Below, in pieces: positions 48,148 to 58,436 of a stretch of 64,000 bases of DNA (position 1 is the stretch's first letter; every line of letters begins with the position of its first letter). Both the position numbers and the translations under genes were made by a program. Source of the DNA: Pirellulales bacterium (lineage in GTDB: Bacteria > Planctomycetota > Planctomycetia > Pirellulales > Thermoguttaceae); contig JADLEL010000107.1 of the NCBI GenBank assembly GCA_020846145.1, forward strand, positions 1 through 64,000. The letters are read 5' to 3'. The notes below the pieces were generated by a model that saw only the letters and a program-made list of their open reading frames with translations, was not told the origin of the DNA and ran no database searches.

Positions 48148-51100
48148 TTACGGTTCCCGCTTGATTTTTCGCTCCAACTCTTGAATCTGCCGCTCGACAT
48201 TCTCGAAGCGCGGCGGCCAGGATTTCGCACGAAGTTGGCGGACGGTGTCGGCGGCGTCTGCCCACTGCTTTTCGTGGATTTGCGCGGCGGCCAACTTGAG
48301 CAGACCGGTCGGCTCCAGCGCGCGCAGCCGGGCGACTTGCCGCCACTCCACGATAGCTTCGGCCCAGCGGTTTTGGCTCTCGCGGATTTCTGCCAGCATC
48401 GCGTGGCTTTCCGCTTCGGAAGCCAGCACTTCGACGATCGAGGCGTAAGCCCGTTTCGACTCGCGCTCCTCGTGCAGTTCGGCCAGTCGGCGGCCCAATT
48501 CCTGGTAGAGGTTGATGTCGCGCCGCGAGCGCCGCAGCGAGGCGAGCAACTGGCAAATCGCCCCGTGCTTGTCGTTTTGCTTGTCGCAGCAATCGACCAG
48601 CGCTCGGTGGATTTCCGCGTCGTTGGGCTGCAAATCGCAGGCCAGGCGGAGTTGGGCGACGGCTTTCTCGTACTGCCCGCGCTCGGAATAGACCTGGCCC
48701 AAGGTCTTGCGGACGAGTGGATTTTCGAGTCCGGTTTTCGCGGTTTGTTCGTCGAGCTTGGAGAGGTAGGCTTCGAGATCGTCGCAATCGCGGAGCACGT
48801 CTTGGAGCGTATTCAAGGCTTCGGCCCTCTTCCGAGAATCCGGCCCCCAGCACACGACCGCGCCGAACGCGGCCTCGACCGCTGCGGGCGTCTCGTTCAA
48901 GGTTTTATAGCATTTCGCCCGATTGGCGTAATAGCGGGAGAGCTGCTCATCGGCGGCGTCTCGCCGCGGTTGATTACGCTCGTGCATGGGTATCAACACT
49001 TCGTAATACTTCAGCGCGCGCTTGCAGAGTTCTCGCCGCAAATCGCCCGCGGAATATTCTTGTTGCAGACAACTTTCCGCCACGGCGGCGATTGCCTCCT
49101 CGTTCCACCGGTCGTGCTTGCGGAGATAGTCTTCGGTTTTTTGCAGGGATTCGAACAAATCGGTCTTCCGGCGGGTGTGGAAAAAGGCCGTGATGAGTTT
49201 TGCGCGGTATTCGAGATTATCGGGCCGGCTCTCGACGAGCGATTGCAGGAGCGCGATCGATTCGCCGTACCGCCCTTGATTCTGTAGATAATTGACGAGC
49301 TTGAATTGTCCACCCTCGTCCAACAATTTTTCGGCCTGGGCGGAGAGCAGAATTTCAATGGCGCGGCCGAAGCGATCCAAGCCTTGGGCGAGATAATCGG
49401 CCACGTTGCAGATAATCCGCCCATTACGTTTATTTTGGGTATAAATCTCCTCGGCGGCGCGGTAAAAATCGGCTTCGTGCTCGGTCCAGAATACCGCCGG
49501 ACAATTCTTGAAGCAAATCGGCAGGTTATCGACGCGACGGAACCGCAATTCATCGCACAGATGCGCCAGCAACAATTGCAAGAGCCGGTCGGAGAGTTTC
49601 GCGTCGAGGTCCTGCGCCTCTTTGCGCCAATCCGTCAAGCGATTTCCGTAGTTATTCCAGAAGCTTTGCCCTGCCTGCCGCCACTTGGGTTGGCGATCGC
49701 GGCATTCGAGCAGGAAGGCGATGCCCTCGGCGGGACCGCATAACCGGCGGACGCGCTCGCAGAGGTCGTTCGCGAGGCTTTTGTATTGCCGCACATGACG
49801 CCGCAAAAGTACGAGTGCTTTCCCGAAAGCGAACGATTTCAAGTCGGCGGCGGCCGCGGCGATTTTTCGGTCGTGGGCATCTTGATAGACGGAACCGAGC
49901 ATCGTAATCAGCCGCGCGTCGAACGCCGCATCGCCGGAGGGGAGTTCGACGAGAATCTTTTCATGCAAAGTGCGATAGAGCGCTTCGCCTCGCAGACCGG
50001 CTACTGGCCCCTTTTCCCGCAAGGCTTGGAGATGAATCTCGAAAATGCGGGCTTTCAACTCATAAACATTCCGCGCTTTCATCTCCCGTTCAAGTTGCAC
50101 GCGCAATATCTCCACCGCTTGGGTATATTGGCCCGCCTGACTGAGATAGGAGATGTAATCGTTGAAGATCGGCTGCTCGCATAGCGGCTTGAGGCGGCTT
50201 TTTTCGCCGGTCCCCTCCCTTGCCCTCTCCTTGAAGGCTGCGGAATAGTGCTCGATTTCGGCCGCAAGCAAATCGAGGGCCGCTTGGCGGCGTTTGTAGT
50301 TCCACAGCGCTCCGGCCCAGGTACGAGCCATATCCAGCCGCTGTTGCGCATCGGGCTTGGAGGCCGCATAAAATGACTCCAGTTGCCGCAGTTGCTCGGC
50401 GGCGAGTTTTTCCTGGGGAATGACTCCCAAACCGGCCAGAAAATCGGCCATCAGCTTTTCTTCGCCGGGCGACCATTGGCGTTCGAATGCACGCTTAAGC
50501 GCGGCGAGCGACTTTTCGACGTGCGGACCGGGCTGGTTGCGCAGTTCCGCCGCGCGGCGCGCGGTCAGCGATTCCAGAAGATCGAGAGCGCGGCGATCGA
50601 CGTCGGTCGCGGCGCGGGTGCGCAATTCGGCGATGCGTTCGGCCAGCGAATCGACGGCGGCTTCCTCGCGGATCTCGCCGATCACCGCGCGCGACGCTTG
50701 CAAAAAGGGATAGATCTCCCCGGCGGTGTGGCCGGAAGTGCTATCGGCCAGACACGCAAGCAGGCGGAAATCGCGGCACGCGCGATACAAGGGGTGCAGT
50801 CGATTCTGGACATATTGCGACGGATTGGACGATTTTTCGAGCAGGGCTTGGAACGCCCACAGGATTTCCGGCTTGAGCGCCGACGGCAAGGGTCCTTGGC
50901 CGTCGGTCCAAGGCTGGATTTGCGCGTTCAGCCATTGATCGATTAGCCCCTCGTTCATGGTCTTGTAGGTTTGCCGCAGCGATTTTTCGTATTCGGCGCG
51001 GCGGCCGACGGCCAAATACCAATCGCTGAGCATGCGATATTGGTCCGGTCCGAGTTCGTCGCCGGCGGCCACGGCCTCAAAGGTCGCGATCGCTTCGGCA

Positions 51101-54100
51101 AGTTTGCCTCGTTCGGCCAGCACATACCCCAAGGCCGCCCGCCAGCGATTGTCGGCATCGCCGGCGCGAATCCAATCGTTCAAGGCCGCTTCCAAATCCC
51201 GGGGCCGGTCGAGCGCAACGAGCAACTCGAATTTGAGCAGTTTCCATTGCTGGTTCTCGGTTTGCTCGGCAAGTTCCCGGGCAATGTTTAGGTCGAGGAA
51301 ATCCATTAGACGCCGGACAAGCGCGGGCGCGGCGGTTTTCCGCGCGGCGAGGTTCAAGACCGTCACCAGATAGCGATTTCGCAGGGCATAATCCAACTCC
51401 GCCCGCAGGTAAGCGGCTTCGTCGGAGGTTTTGTCGATTTTCGGCGGTTCGACGTCGAGCGTTTTCCAGCAGATTTCCGCCGCTTTTTCCAGATGGCGGT
51501 CCAAGAGCAAATCGAGATACAGCCGTTCGGCGGCGATCCATGTTGCTAGCGAATCGGCGTACTTTGCTTCCTCGCGGGCTAGCCGGTCGGCGAATTCCTC
51601 GCGCGTCTTCCGCAGATTTTCGGCTCGTTTCGTGGCCAGTTCGGTCCGCGCGAGCTTTTCGGGATGTTCGATGGCCTTGTTTTTCGCTTCCAGCCGCCCT
51701 TGCAACATGCGATCGGTCAATTGATGCAGCGACTTTGCGCGTTCGAAATTTTGCCGCTCGGGCGGTTGGTCGCCGTATAGTTTGCCGAGCAGATCGAACG
51801 CTTCGTTTTCGTACTTTTCCGACCACTGTTGGTTCAGCAATAGCTGGAACAGGAGGGAAATGCACTCGGGGCGGTACTTTTTGGGAGCGTCGGCCGCAAG
51901 TTGCCGCACGAAAGCAAGGTACTCCTCCGGTTCGGCGGAGAAGGAAAGAATATTTCGCGCCGCTTGGAGGAGCCGATATTTTCGCTCCGCGTCCGCTTCC
52001 GCCGCCGCGCACTCTTGCAAGCGGCGGGCGTAGGTTTTCCACTCCACTTTTTTGACGATCGTATCGTTGCCGCGCAGCCAACCCGCGAACCGGTCGATTT
52101 CTTCCACGCCGAGGCGGTCGAAATTCCCGGCGAATATTTTCGCCAACTCCTTCCGCAGTTGGAGGCCGCCTGCCGTCTGTTGGAATCGCCAATGATCGAT
52201 GATCTGCTGGGCAATCGAATATTGAGTTTTATGCCGGACATAGAAGAGCGCCGTATCGACAAGCTGTTTTTGCCAACGCTCGTCGATGCGATAGTTTCCG
52301 TACCGATCGACGTCGTGCCCGCGGTTCAGAATCCATTCCATCGCGGCCTGCAAACGCGCCGCCGCGGCCGAGGCAAGGGCATCGCGGCGACCCTCCGCGA
52401 ACCATTTTCCCACGATCGCCGGCACTTCGTCGCCGCGGTCGGTGTAGTAGATCGCATCGAGATATTGGGTATAAGGATCGGCGGATTCGGGATTCTTTTC
52501 GATCCATCGCGCCAGATAGCCGGTCAGTTCTTCATAGCGATCCTGCGTGCGTAGCGATTCGGCGTAAGCGCCGCGCAATTGCGCGATTTCGTTGGATTCC
52601 CAGGGCACGTCGGATGCCAAAGCGCGGTCGGCCCATTTGCGAACGGCCTCGAATTCCTGCCGGCTTTGCAGATTTTGCAGATATTGCGCCTGCGCAGCAA
52701 TATCGCGGGAATGCGTTTCGGCCAGTTCTTTGTAGAGGGACAACGCTTCGTCGGCCCGATCGCAATTGGCAAGGCATTCGGCCCGCTGCCGCATCCAATG
52801 CTTCGTGGCGAGTTGGTGTTCCGGCTGCCGAGCGAAAACAGATTCGAGGGCGTCCAGGAGGGTAAGGCGTTCATTGTTTTCCAGCACGCCGGCGGATTGG
52901 TCGAGAAGGTAATTCGCCAAATAAAGTTCGTCAGACACATTCGCCCTCACCCCCGGCCCCTCTCCCATGGGGAGAGGGGAGATTTTCGCTTTCGCCAAGG
53001 TTGCCGATTCTTGAAGGAAGTGTTTTTTCAATTCTTCGTTGCGCCGCGCGGATTTAAGCGCCGCATAACGCAGCCAGCGGAGACCGGCTTTTCCCTCGGC
53101 GAGCTTTTCGGCGGCGGCGAGTTGTTCCATCGCGCGGGCCCATTGCTGGCTTTGGGCGAATTGCATGAAGAGCGCGATTCGGTCGTCGAAATCGGCCTTG
53201 TCCGCTTTCAACGCCTTTTTCGCGTCGATGAGCTTTTTGCCCGGATCGCGGAGGAATTGGATTTGCTCGCGGCCGGAATGCTCGCGGTTTGTGTTTTGAA
53301 CGTAATTGCCGTTATCCAAACGAACAATCGTTTGCTTGCTCATGCCGACCAGGCGGCCCTTCTCATCGCGGGATTCGATTTTTCCTGCCCACCATGCGCC
53401 GGCGACATCGACGAAATCGCCGAATTGCTGCTTGCCGGTCGTTTTTCCCGTGTGGCGGCTTTCGATCGAAAGCACGACGCTCCGCTCGACGTCGATCCGC
53501 ACGAGCGTTTCGTTCTTCTCGTCGCCCGGATACTTGAAGGTCAACGTAACTTGGCCGTCGCCGGTGCGTTCGAGCGACACTTTTTGGTTGCGATAGGAAT
53601 CTTCCAGCGAGTCGAGCACGAAACCGGGCAGGCCGATCGGCGGCCGGGCGAGGTCTTGCTCGACTGCTTGCCGCAAGCGGCCGAGTTGGAAAGAACGGTT
53701 GAAAACGCCCCGTTCGCGGCCGTCGCACCATTGGACGGTTGTCTGCCCGCCGTCGGATGCCGAGCGGACGAGCCACGAATTGGCGTTCGCGAGGAAGGTG
53801 GCGTTGGACTTATGCGTGAGATTGCCGAAGCGGGGATCGAAACCGTCGGACTGCACGTCGATTTGCAATCCGCCGTCGGCGAGGGCGAACTGGGCTTTCC
53901 GCAACAGATTCTTCGAAATCGCGCGGATTTCCTCCGGCCAATCGGTCTCTTTTTCGGGCGGTTTTTTCGCTGCCGCCGCCGGCGGCAATGTGCCGAATAG
54001 CGCGTCGAGCAAATTGCCGTTCCTACGGAGTCCCGACGAGTATCTTTCCCAAACGGGCTTGGCAAGCCTGTTGCCGACTTCGAATTTTCCGGCATAATCT

Positions 54101-57100
54101 CCAAACGAACTTCGACTGCGATCGTAACTTCGCCCGAGCGTTTGGAAGCCGCGAACGGTCGAGGCGCCTAAGTGCGCGATGCCTAAGTCGCCCTCGCCGG
54201 CATAGCGGTCCCCGGCGTTCAGCGACAGTAGTTGTCCTTCCTCTGGATATTCGATCACCGGCATTCCCAGCATTTGCAATGAATGCGTTGCCCTACCCAG
54301 CGATACTGTTTCGGTTTCGGTTACCGTGGAGAAAGTCGGATATTTTTCCTGAGCGCCATCTTCGTCCCAAGTCTCGGGTCTTACGGTTGAAGTGATTAGC
54401 CTGGTTAGCGAATCGAAGTCTTGAGATTCGCCCAACTTGCGGCGTGTCTCGTATAGTTGATTACCCCGGTTGACTCCGGTAAAAAAGGAAAACCCTTTTC
54501 CATCGGCCTCGCCGTAGCTCCAGTTCAGATTCTTGGAAAGCGGCACGACTAAATCCGCTACGGGATAAATCCGCTCTTGCGGAATGACGTTCGCGTCGCG
54601 GCCCAGGCCGGCGAGCTGCCGCAAGACCGAGTTTCGCAAACCGAGCCGCCAGCCGCCGGCGCGTTTCATTTGCTGCTGGACGAGTTCGAAGTCGGCCTTC
54701 TCGCGTCCTTCGGCGAAGAACTTTTCGCCGTCGCGCATTTGGAAGCCGCGTTTCACCTTGAAGCGTTCGCGGTCGGCGTCGCTTTCGAGCACCAACAGCG
54801 AGGTGTACGGCGTGATGATGTGATATTCTTCGGAGAGCGCGATGATATCGTCCTTGATCGCCGACGTCGCGCCTTGCCGCAAGAGTTGATCGAGGTGCAT
54901 CCGCGCCCAGAGCCGGGGAATGAACGAATTGCCTTCCTCGGCGTTCTTGAGCGAAAGGGTTTTTTCGAACCGCACTTCCCTGTCGCCCTGCCGGCCGGTA
55001 ACGAGGACCTCGCCCGACTGCTCGGCGCCTTCCGGCAGATAACGGCCGAGGAGGATTTGCTGCGATCCGGCGGGCAGGTTCGGCAACTGTTCGGGATAGA
55101 CTCGCGCCACGCGCAGGCCGCCGAACTGGACCTTCAAATCGCTCAGCGCGGGCCGGGTGATTTCCTTGAGCAGATCGAAGGCGACCGCCTGCGGGCCGCG
55201 TTCGCCGGTGATTTGCCGCATCGATCCGCCGCCCAGCGAGGCGATCGCCTTCAGCACGCCCGACTCGAAAGTGCTGCCCACCGAAACGGAATGGCAGACG
55301 ATGTTTTTTCCGCGATATTTATCGTCGTACATCCGACCGATTCTTGCGGAAACCGCCGCGGGATCGCCATCTCCGGTGGTGGGGATGCCGTCGCCGACGT
55401 AGATAATGCGGGTATTCTTGCCCGCGCGCTCCAAAGCGTTTTGGAAGGCTTTTTCCAAATCAGTCCAGCCGAGCGCGGTGCGGCGGTCGAGGAACTGCCG
55501 GGCGGCATCGATGTTTTTCGCTTCGGCGGCGGCGGCTTTCTCGAAGGCCCAATCGCAATCTACGTCGATGCACGCTAAATTGAAGGTGTCGCGCGGCGCG
55601 AGCGAATTAAGCACGGCAGCGATAAACTCCGCCTGCCTCGCTCGCTGCTCCTCATCGAGCGAGGCGGAAGTATCGGCCAAAATTAGCAGGTCGAGCGGCT
55701 CCTTGCCGACGAGCAAATCACGGTCGTCCTGCATTGTCGGCGCGGGCGGCGCGAGCAGCAACATAAAAAAGCCGTCGTCGCCCCGGCGGTGCGGGATGAG
55801 CGTTATCTCGGATTGCTGCCCGTCGAGCTCCGCCACGACCTCGAAATCGCGGTTGGGCGTATATTCCTTGGCCGCGAATTCCACGTGGGCGGAGTGTTCG
55901 GTGCGATCGCTCCGTACCGTATGCGTGGGCGAAGCGACGCTTTTTAGCGGGACGGCCGAGTTCAGTTTCACGTCGATCGACAATTCGCTGAGCGGATGCA
56001 GCTTGAGCATCTCGCTTTGCAAGGTGTAACTATAGCGGAACGTATTGCCCACCAGCGGCAGCACTTGCGTGTAAACGATGCGGATGCGCTTTTCGGCGTG
56101 CGGTTCGATGGGGAATACGCGGGCTTTGAACAGATTGCCGCCGGCCCACTCGAGCAGGCCGGGATCGCGCTTCTCGCGGAGGATTTCCTCGTAGATTTCC
56201 CGGGCGCGCTGCTTTTCGACGATATCGGCCTCGACCAGTTCGTTGCCGATCCACATGCCGAAACCGGAAATCGAGGCGTCTTGCTGCAGGGGGAAATAGA
56301 ATACGCCTTCGAGGCGGCGGTCGGTGTGGTTGGCGAACGACTCTTCGACGGTGGTGCGGGCGATCTGGTCGCGGATTTCCACCGAAACCTTGTGATAGCC
56401 CACCGTGAGCGGCTCATTGCGGCCATCGACGTTCGCCACCAGCGAACCGAGCGACTCCAGCACTTCGCTCCCCTCGAAACCTTTGAGCCACTTGGGTTCC
56501 TGCTTGAGTAGGATGAGTTTTTCCTTCTCGACGCGATAGACGCCGGTTTCCTTCACGTCCATTTTTTCTTCGCCGGGACCGAGCAGCGTAAGGGGAACGA
56601 CGCGCCCTTCCTCCGCCGATGCCGCCTTATCGACGGCGATCTTGATCTCGCCGGAAAACAGGCGGATTTGCCTGGGAGTGCTCAATTCGACGAGCGTGCC
56701 CGGCCCGGCGGCGATTTGCGATTTTCCCGCCAGCCGCGCCGCGACCGCATTCGCCCCGCGGGGATCGGTTTGCAGCCAATCGCCGGGCTTGAGCAAAATG
56801 TTGCCGCAGACGGGCGTCCAGCGTTCGGCCATTACCGGCTTGATCGAAACCATGCCTTGCACGTCGGTCACTTTGCCGATGCGGCCGTCCTCGGTAAGCG
56901 CGTCGCCGACGACGAATAAATTCTCATCGACCGGTTGGTTTACGTTGAGCACGGTGAGCGAGCATACGGGCGTTCGGCGGCCGTCGCGATCGGCCAGCGT
57001 TTCGAGCGAATGCAGGAGTTGCGTGGCGGCATCGACGCGGGCTTCGACGAGCACGGTATTACCGTCGTCGGCCGTTTGATAGCGATAAACGTCGTATTCT

Positions 57101-57828
57101 TTGCCGTCGATCTTTTCGAGGACCGGCCGGACCGCGACCGCGCGCAGGTTTTTTCGCATTTTCGGCGAAATTTCGCCGTTTGCATTGAGAAGCGGCACGA
57201 GATCGAGCGATTTTGTTTCCGGCCGATAATACGGCGACGGACCGGACGCGGCCCGATTCGCCTTCTCGTCGATTTTCCACAGTTTTTCGCCGCGAGCGAT
57301 TTCGTAAGTGCCGTCCGGGCGATTCACGCGCAAGGATTTCGCGCGATCGATCCAGGCTTCAGCCGTTTTGGACCGTTGATCGGCCTGCATGATGTTCAGA
57401 TGCAGCGAATCGGCCTTTTCGACCTTCTCCAGAACGGAGTCGAGCGTAACGGCATTGTCGCCGGAATTCGCGGCGATGAACCAAGCGGCCGCCGCGACGA
57501 CCGCGGCCGCCGTCGCCGCCAAAACGCGCCCTGCAAGAATGAACATTGGGGATTTCCTTATCGAATGGGGAGTTCTATTAGCTTGAGTCTGCTCGGTGAC
57601 ATGCCCACGCTCGTCGTGGGCATGTGATTCACGATGCAAGGACGCCTTCATGCCCACGTCAAGCGTGGGCATGGCACCGGTATCGGAAGCGGCATTTTGA
57701 AATATCTCGGTGGATTCTTCGCGCAGCCGGGCGAGAAAATGCTCGTCGGGCGGGATTGCCGCGCGTTGTGCGGCGCGCAGCAGTTCCGCCAGGCGATCTT
57801 CACTCCAAGGATTATGCTTTGTCATCAT
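48148..57828 (-). CDS. Giant (3226 residues) LolA/FecR-like, VIT, vWA and TPR protein coupled to an ECF sigma factor
   Basis: Start ATG 57828 overlaps the stop of the sigma factor (ATGA). Residues 1-92 are cytoplasmic and resemble planctomycete anti-sigma N-termini (EDRLAELLRAAQRAAIPPDE); 51-78 are a translated palindrome. One membrane helix is at about 93-117. Outside it follow a LolA-like segment (about 130-290), a FecR-like part (about 316-390), a VIT domain (about 465-600), a vWA domain (about 705-890) with the MIDAS-like DTSAS in LLILADTSASLDEE, a second LolA-like region (about 1300-1510), and a tetratricopeptide solenoid from about 1530 to the end. Around 1617-1632 a SPLPMGEGPGVRA insertion interrupts the solenoid. 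It probably senses envelope state and controls the sigma factor, inferred from coupling. No frameshift is seen despite the length. Confidence 0.88.
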   Translation of the reverse strand: MMTKHNPWSEDRLAELLRAAQRAAIPPDEHFLARLREESTEIFQNAASDTGAMPTLDVGMKASLHRESHAHDERGHVTEQTQANRTPHSIRKSPMFILAGRVLAATAAAVVAAAAWFIAANSGDNAVTLDSVLEKVEKADSLHLNIMQADQRSKTAEAWIDRAKSLRVNRPDGTYEIARGEKLWKIDEKANRAASGPSPYYRPETKSLDLVPLLNANGEISPKMRKNLRAVAVRPVLEKIDGKEYDVYRYQTADDGNTVLVEARVDAATQLLHSLETLADRDGRRTPVCSLTVLNVNQPVDENLFVVGDALTEDGRIGKVTDVQGMVSIKPVMAERWTPVCGNILLKPGDWLQTDPRGANAVAARLAGKSQIAAGPGTLVELSTPRQIRLFSGEIKIAVDKAASAEEGRVVPLTLLGPGEEKMDVKETGVYRVEKEKLILLKQEPKWLKGFEGSEVLESLGSLVANVDGRNEPLTVGYHKVSVEIRDQIARTTVEESFANHTDRRLEGVFYFPLQQDASISGFGMWIGNELVEADIVEKQRAREIYEEILREKRDPGLLEWAGGNLFKARVFPIEPHAEKRIRIVYTQVLPLVGNTFRYSYTLQSEMLKLHPLSELSIDVKLNSAVPLKSVASPTHTVRSDRTEHSAHVEFAAKEYTPNRDFEVVAELDGQQSEITLIPHRRGDDGFFMLLLAPPAPTMQDDRDLLVGKEPLDLLILADTSASLDEEQRARQAEFIAAVLNSLAPRDTFNLACIDVDCDWAFEKAAAAEAKNIDAARQFLDRRTALGWTDLEKAFQNALERAGKNTRIIYVGDGIPTTGDGDPAAVSARIGRMYDDKYRGKNIVCHSVSVGSTFESGVLKAIASLGGGSMRQITGERGPQAVAFDLLKEITRPALSDLKVQFGGLRVARVYPEQLPNLPAGSQQILLGRYLPEGAEQSGEVLVTGRQGDREVRFEKTLSLKNAEEGNSFIPRLWARMHLDQLLRQGATSAIKDDIIALSEEYHIITPYTSLLVLESDADRERFKVKRGFQMRDGEKFFAEGREKADFELVQQQMKRAGGWRLGLRNSVLRQLAGLGRDANVIPQERIYPVADLVVPLSKNLNWSYGEADGKGFSFFTGVNRGNQLYETRRKLGESQDFDSLTRLITSTVRPETWDEDGAQEKYPTFSTVTETETVSLGRATHSLQMLGMPVIEYPEEGQLLSLNAGDRYAGEGDLGIAHLGASTVRGFQTLGRSYDRSRSSFGDYAGKFEVGNRLAKPVWERYSSGLRRNGNLLDALFGTLPPAAAAKKPPEKETDWPEEIRAISKNLLRKAQFALADGGLQIDVQSDGFDPRFGNLTHKSNATFLANANSWLVRSASDGGQTTVQWCDGRERGVFNRSFQLGRLRQAVEQDLARPPIGLPGFVLDSLEDSYRNQKVSLERTGDGQVTLTFKYPGDEKNETLVRIDVERSVVLSIESRHTGKTTGKQQFGDFVDVAGAWWAGKIESRDEKGRLVGMSKQTIVRLDNGNYVQNTNREHSGREQIQFLRDPGKKLIDAKKALKADKADFDDRIALFMQFAQSQQWARAMEQLAAAEKLAEGKAGLRWLRYAALKSARRNEELKKHFLQESATLAKAKISPLPMGEGPGVRANVSDELYLANYLLDQSAGVLENNERLTLLDALESVFARQPEHQLATKHWMRQRAECLANCDRADEALSLYKELAETHSRDIAAQAQYLQNLQSRQEFEAVRKWADRALASDVPWESNEIAQLRGAYAESLRTQDRYEELTGYLARWIEKNPESADPYTQYLDAIYYTDRGDEVPAIVGKWFAEGRRDALASAAAARLQAAMEWILNRGHDVDRYGNYRIDERWQKQLVDTALFYVRHKTQYSIAQQIIDHWRFQQTAGGLQLRKELAKIFAGNFDRLGVEEIDRFAGWLRGNDTIVKKVEWKTYARRLQECAAAEADAERKYRLLQAARNILSFSAEPEEYLAFVRQLAADAPKKYRPECISLLFQLLLNQQWSEKYENEAFDLLGKLYGDQPPERQNFERAKSLHQLTDRMLQGRLEAKNKAIEHPEKLARTELATKRAENLRKTREEFADRLAREEAKYADSLATWIAAERLYLDLLLDRHLEKAAEICWKTLDVEPPKIDKTSDEAAYLRAELDYALRNRYLVTVLNLAARKTAAPALVRRLMDFLDLNIARELAEQTENQQWKLLKFELLVALDRPRDLEAALNDWIRAGDADNRWRAALGYVLAERGKLAEAIATFEAVAAGDELGPDQYRMLSDWYLAVGRRAEYEKSLRQTYKTMNEGLIDQWLNAQIQPWTDGQGPLPSALKPEILWAFQALLEKSSNPSQYVQNRLHPLYRACRDFRLLACLADSTSGHTAGEIYPFLQASRAVIGEIREEAAVDSLAERIAELRTRAATDVDRRALDLLESLTARRAAELRNQPGPHVEKSLAALKRAFERQWSPGEEKLMADFLAGLGVIPQEKLAAEQLRQLESFYAASKPDAQQRLDMARTWAGALWNYKRRQAALDLLAAEIEHYSAAFKERAREGTGEKSRLKPLCEQPIFNDYISYLSQAGQYTQAVEILRVQLEREMKARNVYELKARIFEIHLQALREKGPVAGLRGEALYRTLHEKILVELPSGDAAFDARLITMLGSVYQDAHDRKIAAAAADLKSFAFGKALVLLRRHVRQYKSLANDLCERVRRLCGPAEGIAFLLECRDRQPKWRQAGQSFWNNYGNRLTDWRKEAQDLDAKLSDRLLQLLLAHLCDELRFRRVDNLPICFKNCPAVFWTEHEADFYRAAEEIYTQNKRNGRIICNVADYLAQGLDRFGRAIEILLSAQAEKLLDEGGQFKLVNYLQNQGRYGESIALLQSLVESRPDNLEYRAKLITAFFHTRRKTDLFESLQKTEDYLRKHDRWNEEAIAAVAESCLQQEYSAGDLRRELCKRALKYYEVLIPMHERNQPRRDAADEQLSRYYANRAKCYKTLNETPAAVEAAFGAVVCWGPDSRKRAEALNTLQDVLRDCDDLEAYLSKLDEQTAKTGLENPLVRKTLGQVYSERGQYEKAVAQLRLACDLQPNDAEIHRALVDCCDKQNDKHGAICQLLASLRRSRRDINLYQELGRRLAELHEERESKRAYASIVEVLASEAESHAMLAEIRESQNRWAEAIVEWRQVARLRALEPTGLLKLAAAQIHEKQWADAADTVRQLRAKSWPPRFENVERQIQELERKIKREP
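52943..52983. repeat. CCCCTCTCCC-type palindrome inside the giant gene
   Basis: Arms CCCCTCTCCC and GGGAGAGGGG around ATG, with flanking CTCACCCCCGG. On the coding strand it gives SPLPMGEGPGVRA between ATLAKAKI and NVSDELYLAN. The surrounding helices are TPR-like, so this is an extra loop. Confidence 0.85.
57599..57677. repeat. ATGCCCACGC paired palindrome, copy 3, inside the giant gene
   Basis: Same two-palindrome unit as at 14284 and 30749: ATGCCCACGCTCGTCGTGGG and, 28 bases on, ATGCCCACGTCAAGCGTGGG. Read in frame on the minus strand it encodes about 27 residues (GAMPTLDVGMKASL, then HRESHAHDERGHV) just before the membrane helix. Confidence 0.9.
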
Positions 57829-58436
57829 GGAACGTGCTCCTCGTTTTCCAAGGAACAACCGGCGGTCTTTGCGAAAGATGCCCGAAAGGCTTGCCGCGCC
57901 CGGGCGAGTTTCGAGCGAATCGCCGCGGGCGTTGAATTTTCCGCCGCGGCCAACTGCTCGACCGCGATCTCCTCGATATATTTCGCCACCAACAGCGTTT
58001 CGTAATCGCGGGGAAGTTCGGTGAGCGCCGCGCGAACCGACTCGGCCAGTTCGGCCGATTCCAACGCCGCGCCGGGATCGGCCTGCCGATTTTCCAGCCA
58101 AGACAAGAGTTGCGAGACCATCGCGCAGCCGTCCTCGCCGGGCTTCAATCGGTCGCGCCGCTTGCGTTTGCGGAAATACAGCGCCACGTTATTGCGGGCG
58201 ATGCCGCTAAGCCACATCCACAACGAGCCGCGGCACAAGTCGAATTGGCGCGCGGCGCGAGCGGCGGCCATCAGGGTCTCTTGAACGATGTCGGCTACCT
58301 CGGCCCGATGCGGACCCAATTGCCGGGCGACCGATTGCCAGAGCGGTGCGGCGAATTCATCGTAGAGCGCGTGCCACGCCTCGGGCTTGCCTTCACGCAA
58401 ACCGAGCGCGATTTCGCGTTCTCGATGTTCGTCCAT
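57825..58436 (-). CDS. ECF-type RNA polymerase sigma factor
   Basis: 203 residues from ATG 58436 (MDEHREREIALGLREGKPEA); an in-frame ATG at 58556 would add a proline-rich extension unlike sigma factors. Region 2: EAWHALYDEFAAPLWQSVAR, VADIVQETLMAAARAARQFD, SLWMWLSGIARNNVALYFRK. Region 4: LTELPRDYETLLVAKYIEEI then AVEQLAAAENSTPAAIRSKL. Its stop overlaps the start of the giant protein by ATGA, implying translational coupling and a sigma/anti-sigma-like pair. No good Shine-Dalgarno is visible. Confidence 0.92.
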   Translation of the reverse strand: MDEHREREIALGLREGKPEAWHALYDEFAAPLWQSVARQLGPHRAEVADIVQETLMAAARAARQFDLCRGSLWMWLSGIARNNVALYFRKRKRRDRLKPGEDGCAMVSQLLSWLENRQADPGAALESAELAESVRAALTELPRDYETLLVAKYIEEIAVEQLAAAENSTPAAIRSKLARARQAFRASFAKTAGCSLENEEHVP

